Shown: positions 1 to 5,704 of the stretch, piece by piece
Numbering within the stretch: the stretch's first letter is position 1
Layout: the number at the start of each line of letters is the position of its first letter
Assembly: GCA_945957495.1 (NCBI GenBank)
Contig: CAMFLG010000228.1
Coordinates: forward strand, 1 to 5,808
From: an uncultured Pseudorhodobacter sp.
Lineage (GTDB): Bacteria; Pseudomonadota; Alphaproteobacteria; Rhodobacterales; Rhodobacteraceae
Direction of reading: 5' to 3'
Length of the DNA stretch: 5,808 nt
Position numbers and translations under genes: made by a program
The notes under the pieces: model-generated
Seen by the model: only the letters and a program-made list of their open reading frames with translations
The model's database searches: none
What the model was told of the DNA's origin: nothing

Positions 1-893
1 CGGATCTGGGGATGGAGGCCGCCGCGCCGGAAAGCCGCGAGGGCTGGGCCAGCTTGATGCAAACGTTGGGCGTCAAGGGCGTGCATATCTCAGAGCGCGA
101 CACGCAGGTGTCGGCGCGGGCGAAACCGGTGGGGGTGTTTGTGAACACCTGGTCGGTGGATGGGCTGTTGTCGGAGGGCTATCAGCCGGCAGAGTTGGGC
201 TGGGGCACGCATGAAAAAAAGCTGCCGCCCGAGGGGCATGCGTTTGATTTCGGCGCGGGCTATGCGATCTGGATTGACCGGCCCGGCGCGGATACGCGGG
301 TGCGGTCTTGGTGCCCATCGGCGGGAGCGCAGTTTGGTTATGTGGTAACGCATAACGAGGCGCTGTCGATCCCGGACTATTACACAGTCTGGAAGGGCGA
401 TCAGGCGGTGTATCGCCCGACTTGCCATTACGCCTATCACCCCTGCAACGACGCGATCTTGTCGCTGCATGAGATCAACGGTTCCGGGCAACTGCCTGCG
501 GCCAAGCATATTCTGACGGCGGATGAGATCGTTTCGGGCGGCGATGATCTGGGTGTGTTCCTGTACGGCCATGCAAAGGGCGCGATGTGGTACGGCTCGC
601 GTCTGTCGATTGATGAGGCGCGCAGCCTTGCCCCCTATCAGAACGCGACGGGGATGCAGGTGACATCGGCGGTGCTGGCGGCGATGGTCTGGGCGGCAGA
701 GAACCCGAATGCGGGCTTTGTCGAGGCGGATGAGATGGATCATGCCCGCTGTCTGGACGTGCAGCGGCCCTATCTGGGCCGGGTAGAGTGCCATTACACC
801 GACTGGACGCCGCTTTCGCATCGCATCAACCGCTTTGCCGAGGATCGTGACGACGCGGACCCGTGGCAGTTCACCAACTTTCTGGCGGTTTGA
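1..893 (+). CDS. hss: Homospermidine synthase, C-terminal part (5' end outside window)
   Basis: NAD-dependent synthesis of the polyamine sym-homospermidine from putrescine (or putrescine plus spermidine) in the cytoplasm; the family shares the saccharopine dehydrogenase-like fold. The frame is open from base 3, so the Met at base 12 is internal and the gene is truncated by the window edge. Counting from that Met, family-typical blocks are HISERDTQ (25-32), NTWSVDG (45-51), PAELGWGTHEK (59-69), THNEA (113-117), YRPTCHYAYHPC (134-145) and a C-terminal DADPWQF. The 293 visible residues correspond to roughly the last 60% of a family that is usually about 475 residues, so about 180 residues lie to the left. 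From memory of the Blastochloris viridis enzyme, the Trp in NTWSVDG (residue 47 here) is the one that binds the substrate amine. The protein looks intact to its TGA stop. It is followed by a GC hairpin before hisC, so it is probably a separate transcription unit. The family call is firm; polyamine specificity is inferred from the family. Confidence 0.93.
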   Translation, partial: DLGMEAAAPESREGWASLMQTLGVKGVHISERDTQVSARAKPVGVFVNTWSVDGLLSEGYQPAELGWGTHEKKLPPEGHAFDFGAGYAIWIDRPGADTRVRSWCPSAGAQFGYVVTHNEALSIPDYYTVWKGDQAVYRPTCHYAYHPCNDAILSLHEINGSGQLPAAKHILTADEIVSGGDDLGVFLYGHAKGAMWYGSRLSIDEARSLAPYQNATGMQVTSAVLAAMVWAAENPNAGFVEADEMDHARCLDVQRPYLGRVECHYTDWTPLSHRINRFAEDRDDADPWQFTNFLAV

Positions 894-894
894 C

Positions 895-954
895 GCGGGG
901 GGCGGGGGCAAATGCCGCTGGCGTTGCCCCGGCCCGCTCGCTAAAACCCGGGCC
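895..954 (+). terminator. GC-rich hairpin(s) between hss and hisC, possible terminator
   Basis: Directly after the hss stop, GGGGCAA (905-911) pairs perfectly with TTGCCCC (924-930), with an extra inner GCC/GGC stem (914-916 with 920-922) around a 3-base loop. It can be extended outward by GCGGG (895-899) with CCCGC (933-937). Alternatively GGCCCG (931-936) pairs with CGGGCC (949-954) as a second hairpin. No T-tract follows, so an intrinsic terminator in the classical sense is not supported. Its position just after a stop codon and before a new gene makes a termination or mRNA 3'-end stabilising role plausible. No leader peptide rich in His, Tyr or Phe was seen in this gap. Confidence 0.35.
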
Positions 955-961
955 AGAGTTT

Positions 962-967
962 GGGGAA
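962..967 (+). promoter_or_regulatory. Ribosome binding site for hisC
   Basis: GGGGAA lies 4 bases before the ATG at 972. It supports that ATG over the in-frame TTG at 960, which would place this purine run inside the coding region and has no good Shine-Dalgarno of its own. Confidence 0.5.
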
Positions 968-971
968 TCCG

Positions 972-2057
972 ATGAACGATCAAATCCGCCCGCAGCCCGG
1001 TATCATGGACATCGCCCTGTATGAGGGCGGCAAGGCCGCCGTTGCCGGTGTGGCCAATGTGCTGAAACTGTCGTCGAACGAAAACCCGTTCGGGCCATCG
1101 GACAAATCGAAAGAGGCGTTCGCGCGGTCGGTGCATCAGTTGCACCGCTATCCCAACACCGACCATCTGAGCTTGCGCACGGCGATTGCGGATGTGCATG
1201 GGCTGGATGGGGCCCGTGTGATCTGTGGCGTGGGATCGGATGAGATCATTCACCTTTTGTGCCAGTGCTATGCCGGGCCGAAGGATGAGGTGGTGTTCAC
1301 CGAACACGGGTTCCTGATGTACCGGATTTCGGCGCTGGCCTGTGGGGCAACCCCGGTGGAGGTGGCCGAGCGCGACCGCACCACGGATGTGGATGCGATC
1401 CTGAAGGCCTGCAACCGGCGCACGAAGCTGGTGTTCATCGCCAACCCGAACAACCCCACCGGCACGATGATTTCGGCGGCAGAGGTGGAGCGTCTGGCGG
1501 CGGGTCTGCCTGCGCAGGCCATTCTGGTGCTGGACGGAGCCTATGCGGAATTCGTCGATGGCTTTGACGCCGGGCTGGAGATCATCGAGCGGCGTTCGAA
1601 CGTCGTGATGACCCGGACGTTTTCCAAGATCTACGGGTTGGGCGGGTTGCGGATTGGCTGGGGCTATGGCCCGAAGGCGATCATTGACGTGCTGAACCGG
1701 GTGCGTGGGCCGTTCAACCTGTCGAACACGCAGCTGGAAACCGCAGAGGCGGCGGTGCGCGATCAGGATTACGTCACCCGCTGCCGGTCGGAAAACGCGC
1801 GGATGCGGCATTGGCTGGCGCAGGCCTTGGCGGAACTGGGTGTGCCGTCGGACACATCGCTGGCGAATTTCATTCTGGCGCGTTTTGCCAGTGCCGAAGA
1901 GGCCGAGGCTTGCGATCTGTTTCTGCAGGCGCAGGGGCTGATCGTGCGGCGCGTCACCAGCTATAAGCTGCCGCAATGCCTGCGGATCACGGTGGGGGAT
2001 GAGGCATCCTGCCGCCGGGTCGTGCATGCTGTGGCGCAGTTCAAGGGTATGAAATGA
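972..2057 (+). CDS. hisC: Histidinol-phosphate / aromatic aminotransferase
   Basis: PLP-dependent class I/II aminotransferase of 361 residues, the usual HisC length. It converts imidazole-acetol phosphate to histidinol phosphate in histidine synthesis, and homologues of this type often also transaminate prephenate or 4-hydroxyphenylpyruvate. Visible landmarks (numbering from the ATG at 972): N-terminal LKLSSNENPFGPS, NPNNPTGT (about 158-165) for cofactor contact, Asp188 in LDGAYAEF for the pyridine nitrogen, Lys219 in TFSKIYGLGGLRIGWG as the Schiff-base lysine with Arg227 binding the phosphate, and Arg338 in LRITVG as the substrate carboxylate-binding arginine. No catalytic residue is missing. 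The start was chosen because the protein begins with the MNDQIRPQPGIMDI-type N-terminus typical of alphaproteobacterial HisC and has a Shine-Dalgarno at 962-967; a TTG at 960 would add only four residues. It overlaps tyrC by 4 bp, which suggests translational coupling and a shared role in tyrosine/phenylalanine synthesis. Confidence 0.95.
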   Translation: MNDQIRPQPGIMDIALYEGGKAAVAGVANVLKLSSNENPFGPSDKSKEAFARSVHQLHRYPNTDHLSLRTAIADVHGLDGARVICGVGSDEIIHLLCQCYAGPKDEVVFTEHGFLMYRISALACGATPVEVAERDRTTDVDAILKACNRRTKLVFIANPNNPTGTMISAAEVERLAAGLPAQAILVLDGAYAEFVDGFDAGLEIIERRSNVVMTRTFSKIYGLGGLRIGWGYGPKAIIDVLNRVRGPFNLSNTQLETAEAAVRDQDYVTRCRSENARMRHWLAQALAELGVPSDTSLANFILARFASAEEAEACDLFLQAQGLIVRRVTSYKLPQCLRITVGDEASCRRVVHAVAQFKGMK

Positions 2058-2992
2058 GTGCGCCGATTTACAACCGCGTGGCGCTGATCGGGCTGGGGCT
2101 GATCGCCTCGTCCATGGCGCATGCGATGCGGGCGGATGGGCTGGCGGGCGAGATCGTGGGCCATGCCAAATCGGACGAAACCCGCAAGGTGGCGTTGCAG
2201 ATCGGCATTTGCGACCGGGTTTATGCAACGGCGGCAGAGGCAGTTCAGGGTGCCGATCTGGTGGTGCTGGCGGTGCCGGTGGGGGCGATGGCGGCGATTG
2301 CCGCGGAAATCGGCCCGCATCTGGCGCCCGGCTGCACGGTGACGGATGTGGGATCGGTCAAGCAGGCGGTGATTGCCGCTGTGGCGCCGTTCATCCCGCA
2401 GGGCGTGCATTTCATTCCCGGCCACCCGATGGCAGGCACGGAATATTCCGGGCCGCGCGCGGGTTTTGCGACGCTTTATAAAAACCGCTGGTGGCTGTTG
2501 ACGCCGGATGAGGCGACGGATGCAGAGGCGCTGGCGCGGTTGCGATCGCTGCTGCAGGCGATGGGCGCCAAGGTGGATACGATGGACGCGGCGCACCACG
2601 ATCTGGTGTTGGCGGTGGTCAGCCACACGCCGCACCTGATCGCCTATACGATGGTGGGGGTGGCCGACCATCTGGCGCAGGTTTCGAACAGCGAAGTCAT
2701 TCAGTATTCGGCCACCGGGTTTCGGGATTTCACCCGCATCGCGGCCAGTGATCCGACGATGTGGCGCGACGTGTTCCTGACCAACAAGGAGGCGGTTCTG
2801 GATATTCTGGGCCGCTTTACCGAGGAATTGTTCGTGTTGCAGCGCGCCATCCGTATGGGCGACGGCGATCAGTTGTTTGACTATTTCACCCGCACCCGGG
2901 CGATCCGGCGCGGTATCATCGAGGCGGGGCAGGATACCTCGGCCCCCGATTTCGGGCGTGTCCCGGCGGTTGCCGTGGATGCAAAGGCCTGA
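2054..2992 (+). CDS. tyrC: Prephenate/arogenate (cyclohexadienyl) dehydrogenase
   Basis: A 312-residue TyrA-family enzyme that oxidatively decarboxylates prephenate to 4-hydroxyphenylpyruvate and/or arogenate to tyrosine. It has an N-terminal Rossmann domain (about 1-170) with the loop GLGLIASS (13-20), DVGSVK (98-103) and the catalytic-histidine block GHPMAGTE (His124). The helical C-terminal dimerisation domain has SHTPHLIAY (190-198) and GFRDFTRIAASDPTMW (222-237), where Arg228 matches the substrate-binding arginine of the family. No ACT domain or chorismate mutase domain is fused, so no built-in allosteric module is visible. The dinucleotide loop is GxGxxA rather than GxGxxG, and the end of strand beta-2 (VGHAKSDETRK, 35-45) lacks the acidic residue typical of NAD-specific members. 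The ATG overlaps the hisC stop (ATGA), with AAGGG at 2043-2047 as its Shine-Dalgarno. Prephenate versus arogenate preference cannot be told from sequence alone. Confidence 0.95.
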   Translation: MSAPIYNRVALIGLGLIASSMAHAMRADGLAGEIVGHAKSDETRKVALQIGICDRVYATAAEAVQGADLVVLAVPVGAMAAIAAEIGPHLAPGCTVTDVGSVKQAVIAAVAPFIPQGVHFIPGHPMAGTEYSGPRAGFATLYKNRWWLLTPDEATDAEALARLRSLLQAMGAKVDTMDAAHHDLVLAVVSHTPHLIAYTMVGVADHLAQVSNSEVIQYSATGFRDFTRIAASDPTMWRDVFLTNKEAVLDILGRFTEELFVLQRAIRMGDGDQLFDYFTRTRAIRRGIIEAGQDTSAPDFGRVPAVAVDAKA

Positions 2993-3939
2993 TGGGCAGG
3001 TTGCGGCATCTGCTGCTGGCCTTGGCGATGCTGCCGGGGCTGTTGCAGGCGCAGGCGCCGGACCGGTCGATCTTTCCAAAGGCACGCCCCAGCGTTGATG
3101 CGGCAGCCACGCCTGCGGCACCTGCGGCGGGGGTGCCACATCCCAAGGCCCGGCCTGCAGGTTTGGCGGCGCCTGTGGCCAGCGCGGCAGTGGCACCTGC
3201 CGATCCGCGTGTGACCGGCCCGCGCCCCAAGCCGCGCCCGATGGGCTTGCAGGCCGCCGCGGTTGCGGTTGCTGTGGCGGTGGCGCCCGCCGATCCGCGC
3301 GTGGTGGGGCCGCATCCCAAGGCGCGCCCGGCGGGTTTGGGGGCGGTTCAGCTTGCCTCTGCCGCGACAGAGCCCGTGCCCGAAGCCGCTGCCGAGGCCC
3401 CGGCAAAGCCGTCGAAGAAGGCGAAAGCCACGAAAAAGGGCTCGGTTTGTGGCGATCCGGCGATCCGGGGCGAGGTTCTGGCGCCGATCACCTCGAAAAC
3501 CAAGGGCTGCGGCGTGCCAGAGCCGGTGCGGGTGACGGCGATTGACGGGATCCAGTTCAGCCAGCCTGCGACGATTGACTGCCCGACGGCGATTGCCTTC
3601 AAGAAATGGATCGTGAAGGGCATGCGGCCGGCCTTTGGCAACCGCGAGGTGGTGGGACTGCATATTTTCGGCAGTTACATGTGCCGGACCCGCAACAACA
3701 TCCGTGGCGCGAAGATCAGCGAACACGGGCGCGGCAAGGCGGTGGACGTGGCGGGGTTTGTCTTTTCGGACGGGCGGGAATGGACCGTGGCGGACGATTA
3801 CAACAAGCAGATCCGCAAGGCGCAGAAGGCGGCTTGCGGGATTTTCGGCACCACGCTGGGGCCAGGGTCAGACGGCTATCACGAGGACCATCTGCATTTC
3901 GACACCGCGAGTTATCGCAACGGCCCCTATTGCCACTGA
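2992..3939 (+). CDS. Exported extensin-like family protein (M15-type fold)
   Basis: A 315-residue secreted protein. Residues 1-22 form a signal peptide: basic MGRLR, a hydrophobic Leu/Ala core, and an AQA site with predicted cleavage after Ala22. Residues 23-150 are a low-complexity Pro/Ala/Lys/Arg linker with four PK(A/P)RP motifs, ending in a Lys-rich stretch (KPSKKAKATKKG). The C-terminal ~165 residues are the extensin-like C domain (Pfam Extensin-like_C), related to M15/VanY-type zinc peptidases. SEHGRGKAVDVAGF has candidate ligands His245 and Asp252, and YHEDHLHFD has His297, Asp299, His300 and His302. All six cysteines (153, 173, 197, 231, 282, 314) lie in the domain, compatible with three periplasmic disulfides. 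The start shares one base with the tyrC stop (TGATG), with only a weak AAAGG upstream, so translation probably relies on re-initiation from tyrC. A peptidoglycan-related role is inferred from the fold; activity is not established for this family and the substrate is unknown. Confidence 0.9.
   Translation: MGRLRHLLLALAMLPGLLQAQAPDRSIFPKARPSVDAAATPAAPAAGVPHPKARPAGLAAPVASAAVAPADPRVTGPRPKPRPMGLQAAAVAVAVAVAPADPRVVGPHPKARPAGLGAVQLASAATEPVPEAAAEAPAKPSKKAKATKKGSVCGDPAIRGEVLAPITSKTKGCGVPEPVRVTAIDGIQFSQPATIDCPTAIAFKKWIVKGMRPAFGNREVVGLHIFGSYMCRTRNNIRGAKISEHGRGKAVDVAGFVFSDGREWTVADDYNKQIRKAQKAACGIFGTTLGPGSDGYHEDHLHFDTASYRNGPYCH
3190..3339 (+). repeat. In-frame 90-bp-spaced repeat in the extensin-like linker
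   Basis: Residues 67-86 (bases 3190-3249) and 97-116 (bases 3280-3339) are near copies of the unit VAPADPRVxGPxPKxRPxGL, differing at four positions, with a 30-residue period. A partial copy, HPKARPAGL, lies at residues 50-58, and a bare PKARP at 29-33. The DNA copies differ mainly at third positions, so the duplication is not very recent. The Val/Ala-rich stretch AVAVAVAVA (90-98) separates the two full units. Confidence 0.85.
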
Positions 3940-3945
3940 CCGCCG

Positions 3946-4049
3946 CTAAAGCCTGTCAGATTAACACGGAATCGAAAATCGCCGCCTCTCGCTTCGCTCG
4001 ACCGCGAATTTCGATCCGCATGTTTCTATGAAAACCAGATAGGCTCTAG
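3946..4049. repeat. Nested inverted repeats filling a convergent intergenic region
   Basis: The 106-bp gap between the convergent extensin-like and DUF2125 genes is almost wholly palindromic. The outer arms CTAAAGCCTGTC (3946-3957) and GATAGGCTCTAG (4038-4049) match at 10 of 12 positions, one exception being a G-T wobble. The inner arms ATCGAAAATCGC (3971-3982) and GCGAATTTCGAT (4004-4015) match at 11 of 12, extendable by CGG/CCG (3967-3969 with 4016-4018) past a bulged A. A further TCG/CGA stem (3989-3991 with 3999-4001) caps it. The right outer arm contains the DUF2125 stop codon. It could be a bidirectional terminator or a dispersed palindromic (REP/MITE-like) element; one copy alone cannot tell which. 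Confidence 0.7.
3967..4018. terminator. Candidate bidirectional terminator hairpin
   Basis: This is the inner hairpin of the convergent gap (arms 3967-3982 and 4004-4018, one mismatch and one bulge). It lies 28 bp past the extensin-like stop and 28 bp past the DUF2125 stop, so it could end transcription from both sides. No clear run of T follows on either strand, so intrinsic termination is only a suggestion from position and structure. Confidence 0.4.
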
Positions 4050-5035
4050 TTGAAGCGCGGTGCCGGTCCAAGCGGAAATGGCCCGAAGTTCACCCAGCCG
4101 TCGCGGCTGCGCAGGGTCATCGCCAGCACATCGCGGTCGGGGGTTTGGGCGGCGATCACCTGCAAGGCCCGTTCGACGGTGGGGGCGATTTCGGGTTTGA
4201 CAAAGCCCAGATCGACCAGAAGCTTGGGCAGGATGCGCCAGTTCTTCACCCGCATGGCAATCTCGCCTTCCGCTAGCCCATCCTTGCCCGCCGCAAGGCT
4301 GCCCGAGGCGTAGAAATCCAGATCGCCCCACAGCACATGCGCATCGGCGATTTCCAGCCCGATCAACTGGGGTTTGGTTTCGCCCGCGTGGCGGTCCAGC
4401 GGGGCGGAAAGGGTGGCGTGGGCGTCCAGATATACCTCCGGCACCATCGGCGGCAGGCCGGTATCGGCCAGTTTGGCGATCAGGGCGGCGTCGGGCTGAA
4501 TGTTGGTGATCTTGAGGCCCAGACGGTAGCTGTTTGCGGGCGTGGCATCGGCGCGGATCGAGGCGTAGGCGTCATCAATGCCAAGGCCCCAGTTCGCATC
4601 CGAGGTCAGGGCAAGGTGATGCGCCTCCAGCACGATTTCGGCCAGGGGCAGGCTGAGCGTGGGGCGCGCGCGCACGGAGGCCCGGATCGGGTCGGAGGCG
4701 ACGGTCACGCTTTGGCCCGCCGCGACGACGGTTTGGCCAGAGGGCAGGGCGGCCAGTATGTGCCAGGGCTTCCACGTCATCGCGTAGATTTGCAGGAAGG
4801 GGGTTTTCCAGCCCCAGCCCGCCAGCGGATCGGCCAGTTCGATCTGATCGACGCGCAGATCAAAGCGGTTGGGAATGCCATGCACCGCGACGCCGGTGTT
4901 GGTGGCGACGCGGCCCTGTTCGGCCTGCGCCGAAAAGACCTGCGTGACGGCGGTTTCGATCGCCCAGGCCCCGGCCCACCAATAGCCCGTCCACAGACCT
5001 GCCGCAACGATCACGGCCACCAGCAACTTGCGCAT
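4046..5035 (-). CDS. DUF2125 family membrane-anchored protein
   Basis: A 329-residue protein resembling the alphaproteobacterial DUF2125 family, whose function is unknown. The N-terminus MRKLLVAVIVAAGLWTGYWW is a basic start followed by a hydrophobic segment (about 4-22), either an uncleaved signal anchor or a signal peptide, so the body is probably periplasmic. Family-like features are GIPNRFDL (53-60), followed by an alternating beta-rich pattern, and WKPWH (88-92). The rest reads as repeated amphipathic strands (for example LPLAEIVLEAHHLAL), with no catalytic motif that I can identify. The ATG at 5035 was chosen because AAAGGGG precedes it at good spacing; a TTG at 5059 would add eight charged residues and run through that Shine-Dalgarno. 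The gene converges with the extensin-like gene and diverges from the gamma-glutamylcyclotransferase gene across 61 bp. The family assignment rests on pattern recognition and is less certain than for the enzymes. Confidence 0.8.
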   Translation of the reverse strand: MRKLLVAVIVAAGLWTGYWWAGAWAIETAVTQVFSAQAEQGRVATNTGVAVHGIPNRFDLRVDQIELADPLAGWGWKTPFLQIYAMTWKPWHILAALPSGQTVVAAGQSVTVASDPIRASVRARPTLSLPLAEIVLEAHHLALTSDANWGLGIDDAYASIRADATPANSYRLGLKITNIQPDAALIAKLADTGLPPMVPEVYLDAHATLSAPLDRHAGETKPQLIGLEIADAHVLWGDLDFYASGSLAAGKDGLAEGEIAMRVKNWRILPKLLVDLGFVKPEIAPTVERALQVIAAQTPDRDVLAMTLRSRDGWVNFGPFPLGPAPRFN

Positions 5036-5096
5036 CCGAGCCCCTTTTCTTTGCCCCAAGCCATGCTTACACAGGCGCCTTGCGGAGGGCCAGAGA
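5036..5096. promoter_or_regulatory. Divergent spacer between DUF2125 and ChaC genes
   Basis: These 61 bp separate two divergent starts and must hold the 5' signals of both genes unless transcription enters from elsewhere. Visible signals are a Shine-Dalgarno for each gene (AAAGGGG on the - strand near 5042-5048, GGAGGG on the + strand at 5084-5089). No convincing -35/-10 pair was found on either strand, so the promoter role is inferred from gene orientation only. Confidence 0.4.
5084..5089 (+). promoter_or_regulatory. Ribosome binding site for the ChaC-type gene
   Basis: GGAGGG, 7 bases before the ATG at 5097, is the best Shine-Dalgarno in the window. It decides the start against an in-frame TTG at 5028, which would overlap the divergent DUF2125 start and add 23 residues without family similarity. 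Confidence 0.75.
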
Positions 5097-5627
5097 ATGC
5101 ATGCGCCATTGTGGGTTTTTGGCTACGGATCCCTGATCTGGAACCCGGAGTTTCCGGTGGCAGAGCGCCACATTGCGCGGCTGCACGATTGGCAGCGCAG
5201 TTTCTGCATGTGGTCGATCCATCATCGCGGCACCGTGGCCGACCCGGGGCTGGTTTTGGCGTTGGATCATGCGCCGGGGGGGCATTGCGACGGCGTGGCG
5301 TTCCGGGTGGAACCGGGGCAGGAGGCGGCGACGCTGGAGGCGCTGCGCGAGCGCGAGTTGATCTCATCGGCCTATCTGGAACAAAACCTGCCGGTGGTGC
5401 TGCGCGATGGGCGCGCGGTGCAGACCGTGGCCTATGTGGTGGACGCAGCCCATGTGCAATATTGCGGCGGCTTGGCCATTGCCGAACAGGCGCGCATCAT
5501 TGCGCGCGCGGCAGGCGGGCGCGGGCCGAACCGCGATTATCTTTTCGCCACCGCCAGCCATCTGGCCGAATTGGGCATCGAGGACGCGGACCTGAGTTGG
5601 CTTGCCGCAGAAGTTAGGGGCCTCTAG
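5097..5627 (+). CDS. chaC: ChaC-type gamma-glutamylcyclotransferase
   Basis: A 176-residue cytoplasmic enzyme of the ChaC/GGCT family, expected to cleave glutathione to 5-oxoproline and Cys-Gly. The gamma-glutamyl-binding loop is FGYGSLIW (8-15), near the N-terminus as in the family. The catalytic glutamate is most likely Glu87 in RELISSAY (86-93), which lines up with REMITGCY of E. coli ChaC. Further ChaC-like blocks are WQRSFCMWSIHHRGT (32-46), CDGVAFRVEP (64-73) and GPNRDYLF (143-150). It lacks the ~40-residue N-terminal extension of E. coli ChaC but is otherwise complete. It is transcribed away from the DUF2125 gene, and a candidate promoter follows it, so it may be monocistronic. Specificity for glutathione over other gamma-glutamyl compounds is inferred from the ChaC subgroup. 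Confidence 0.9.
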   Translation: MHAPLWVFGYGSLIWNPEFPVAERHIARLHDWQRSFCMWSIHHRGTVADPGLVLALDHAPGGHCDGVAFRVEPGQEAATLEALRERELISSAYLEQNLPVVLRDGRAVQTVAYVVDAAHVQYCGGLAIAEQARIIARAAGGRGPNRDYLFATASHLAELGIEDADLSWLAAEVRGL

Positions 5628-5639
5628 GTCGGGTTTCGC

Positions 5640-5667
5640 TTGGCAGGGCGGTTGCGGGTGCTATGCT
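5640..5667 (+). promoter_or_regulatory. Candidate sigma-70-type promoter upstream of the membrane protein gene
   Basis: TTGGCA (5640-5645) and TATGCT (5662-5667) are separated by 16 bp and match the -35 and -10 consensus at five and four of six positions. They lie in the 77-bp gap after the ChaC-type gene and would give a leader of about 30 bases before the ATG at 5705. This is pattern matching only; GC-rich alphaproteobacterial promoters are often looser than this. Confidence 0.45.
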
Positions 5668-5704
5668 TTGACGCAGAGCAGAACAGCCGGGCGGAACCGT
5701 CTTG

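Noticed and set aside
12..893. Homospermidine synthase as a short complete protein starting at base 12
   Set aside because: The frame stays open to the left edge and the family needs about 180 more N-terminal residues including the nucleotide-binding region, so this is a window cut and not a truncated gene.
960..974. TTG at 960 as the hisC start
   Set aside because: It adds only MGNP before the recognisable MNDQIRPQPGIMDI start and would put the Shine-Dalgarno-like GGGGAA inside the coding region.
90..2228. 712-codon open frame on the - strand opposite hss, hisC and the start of tyrC
   Set aside because: Rich in Arg, Pro, His and Gln with no domain or signal pattern. It is the usual antisense shadow of GC-rich genes, crosses three well-supported + strand features and has no credible ribosome site.
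3256..3297. Val/Ala alternating stretch in the extensin-like protein as a transmembrane segment
   Set aside because: It is short, Ala-rich and lies inside a Pro/Arg-rich repeat linker after a cleavable signal peptide, so low-complexity linker is the better reading.
1961..3406. 481-codon open frame on the - strand opposite tyrC and the extensin-like gene
   Set aside because: Low-complexity Arg/Pro/His/Gln composition and complete overlap with recognised genes; third-position G/C bias explains the lack of stops.
5028..5096. TTG at 5028 as the ChaC-type gene start
   Set aside because: The extra 23 residues lack family similarity and overlap the start of the divergent gene; GGAGGG before the ATG at 5097 is far better.
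4337..5617. 426-codon open frame on the + strand spanning DUF2125 antisense and the ChaC-type gene in another frame
   Set aside because: Gly/Arg-rich composition with no family features; both genes it overlaps have clear Shine-Dalgarno sites and recognisable motifs.
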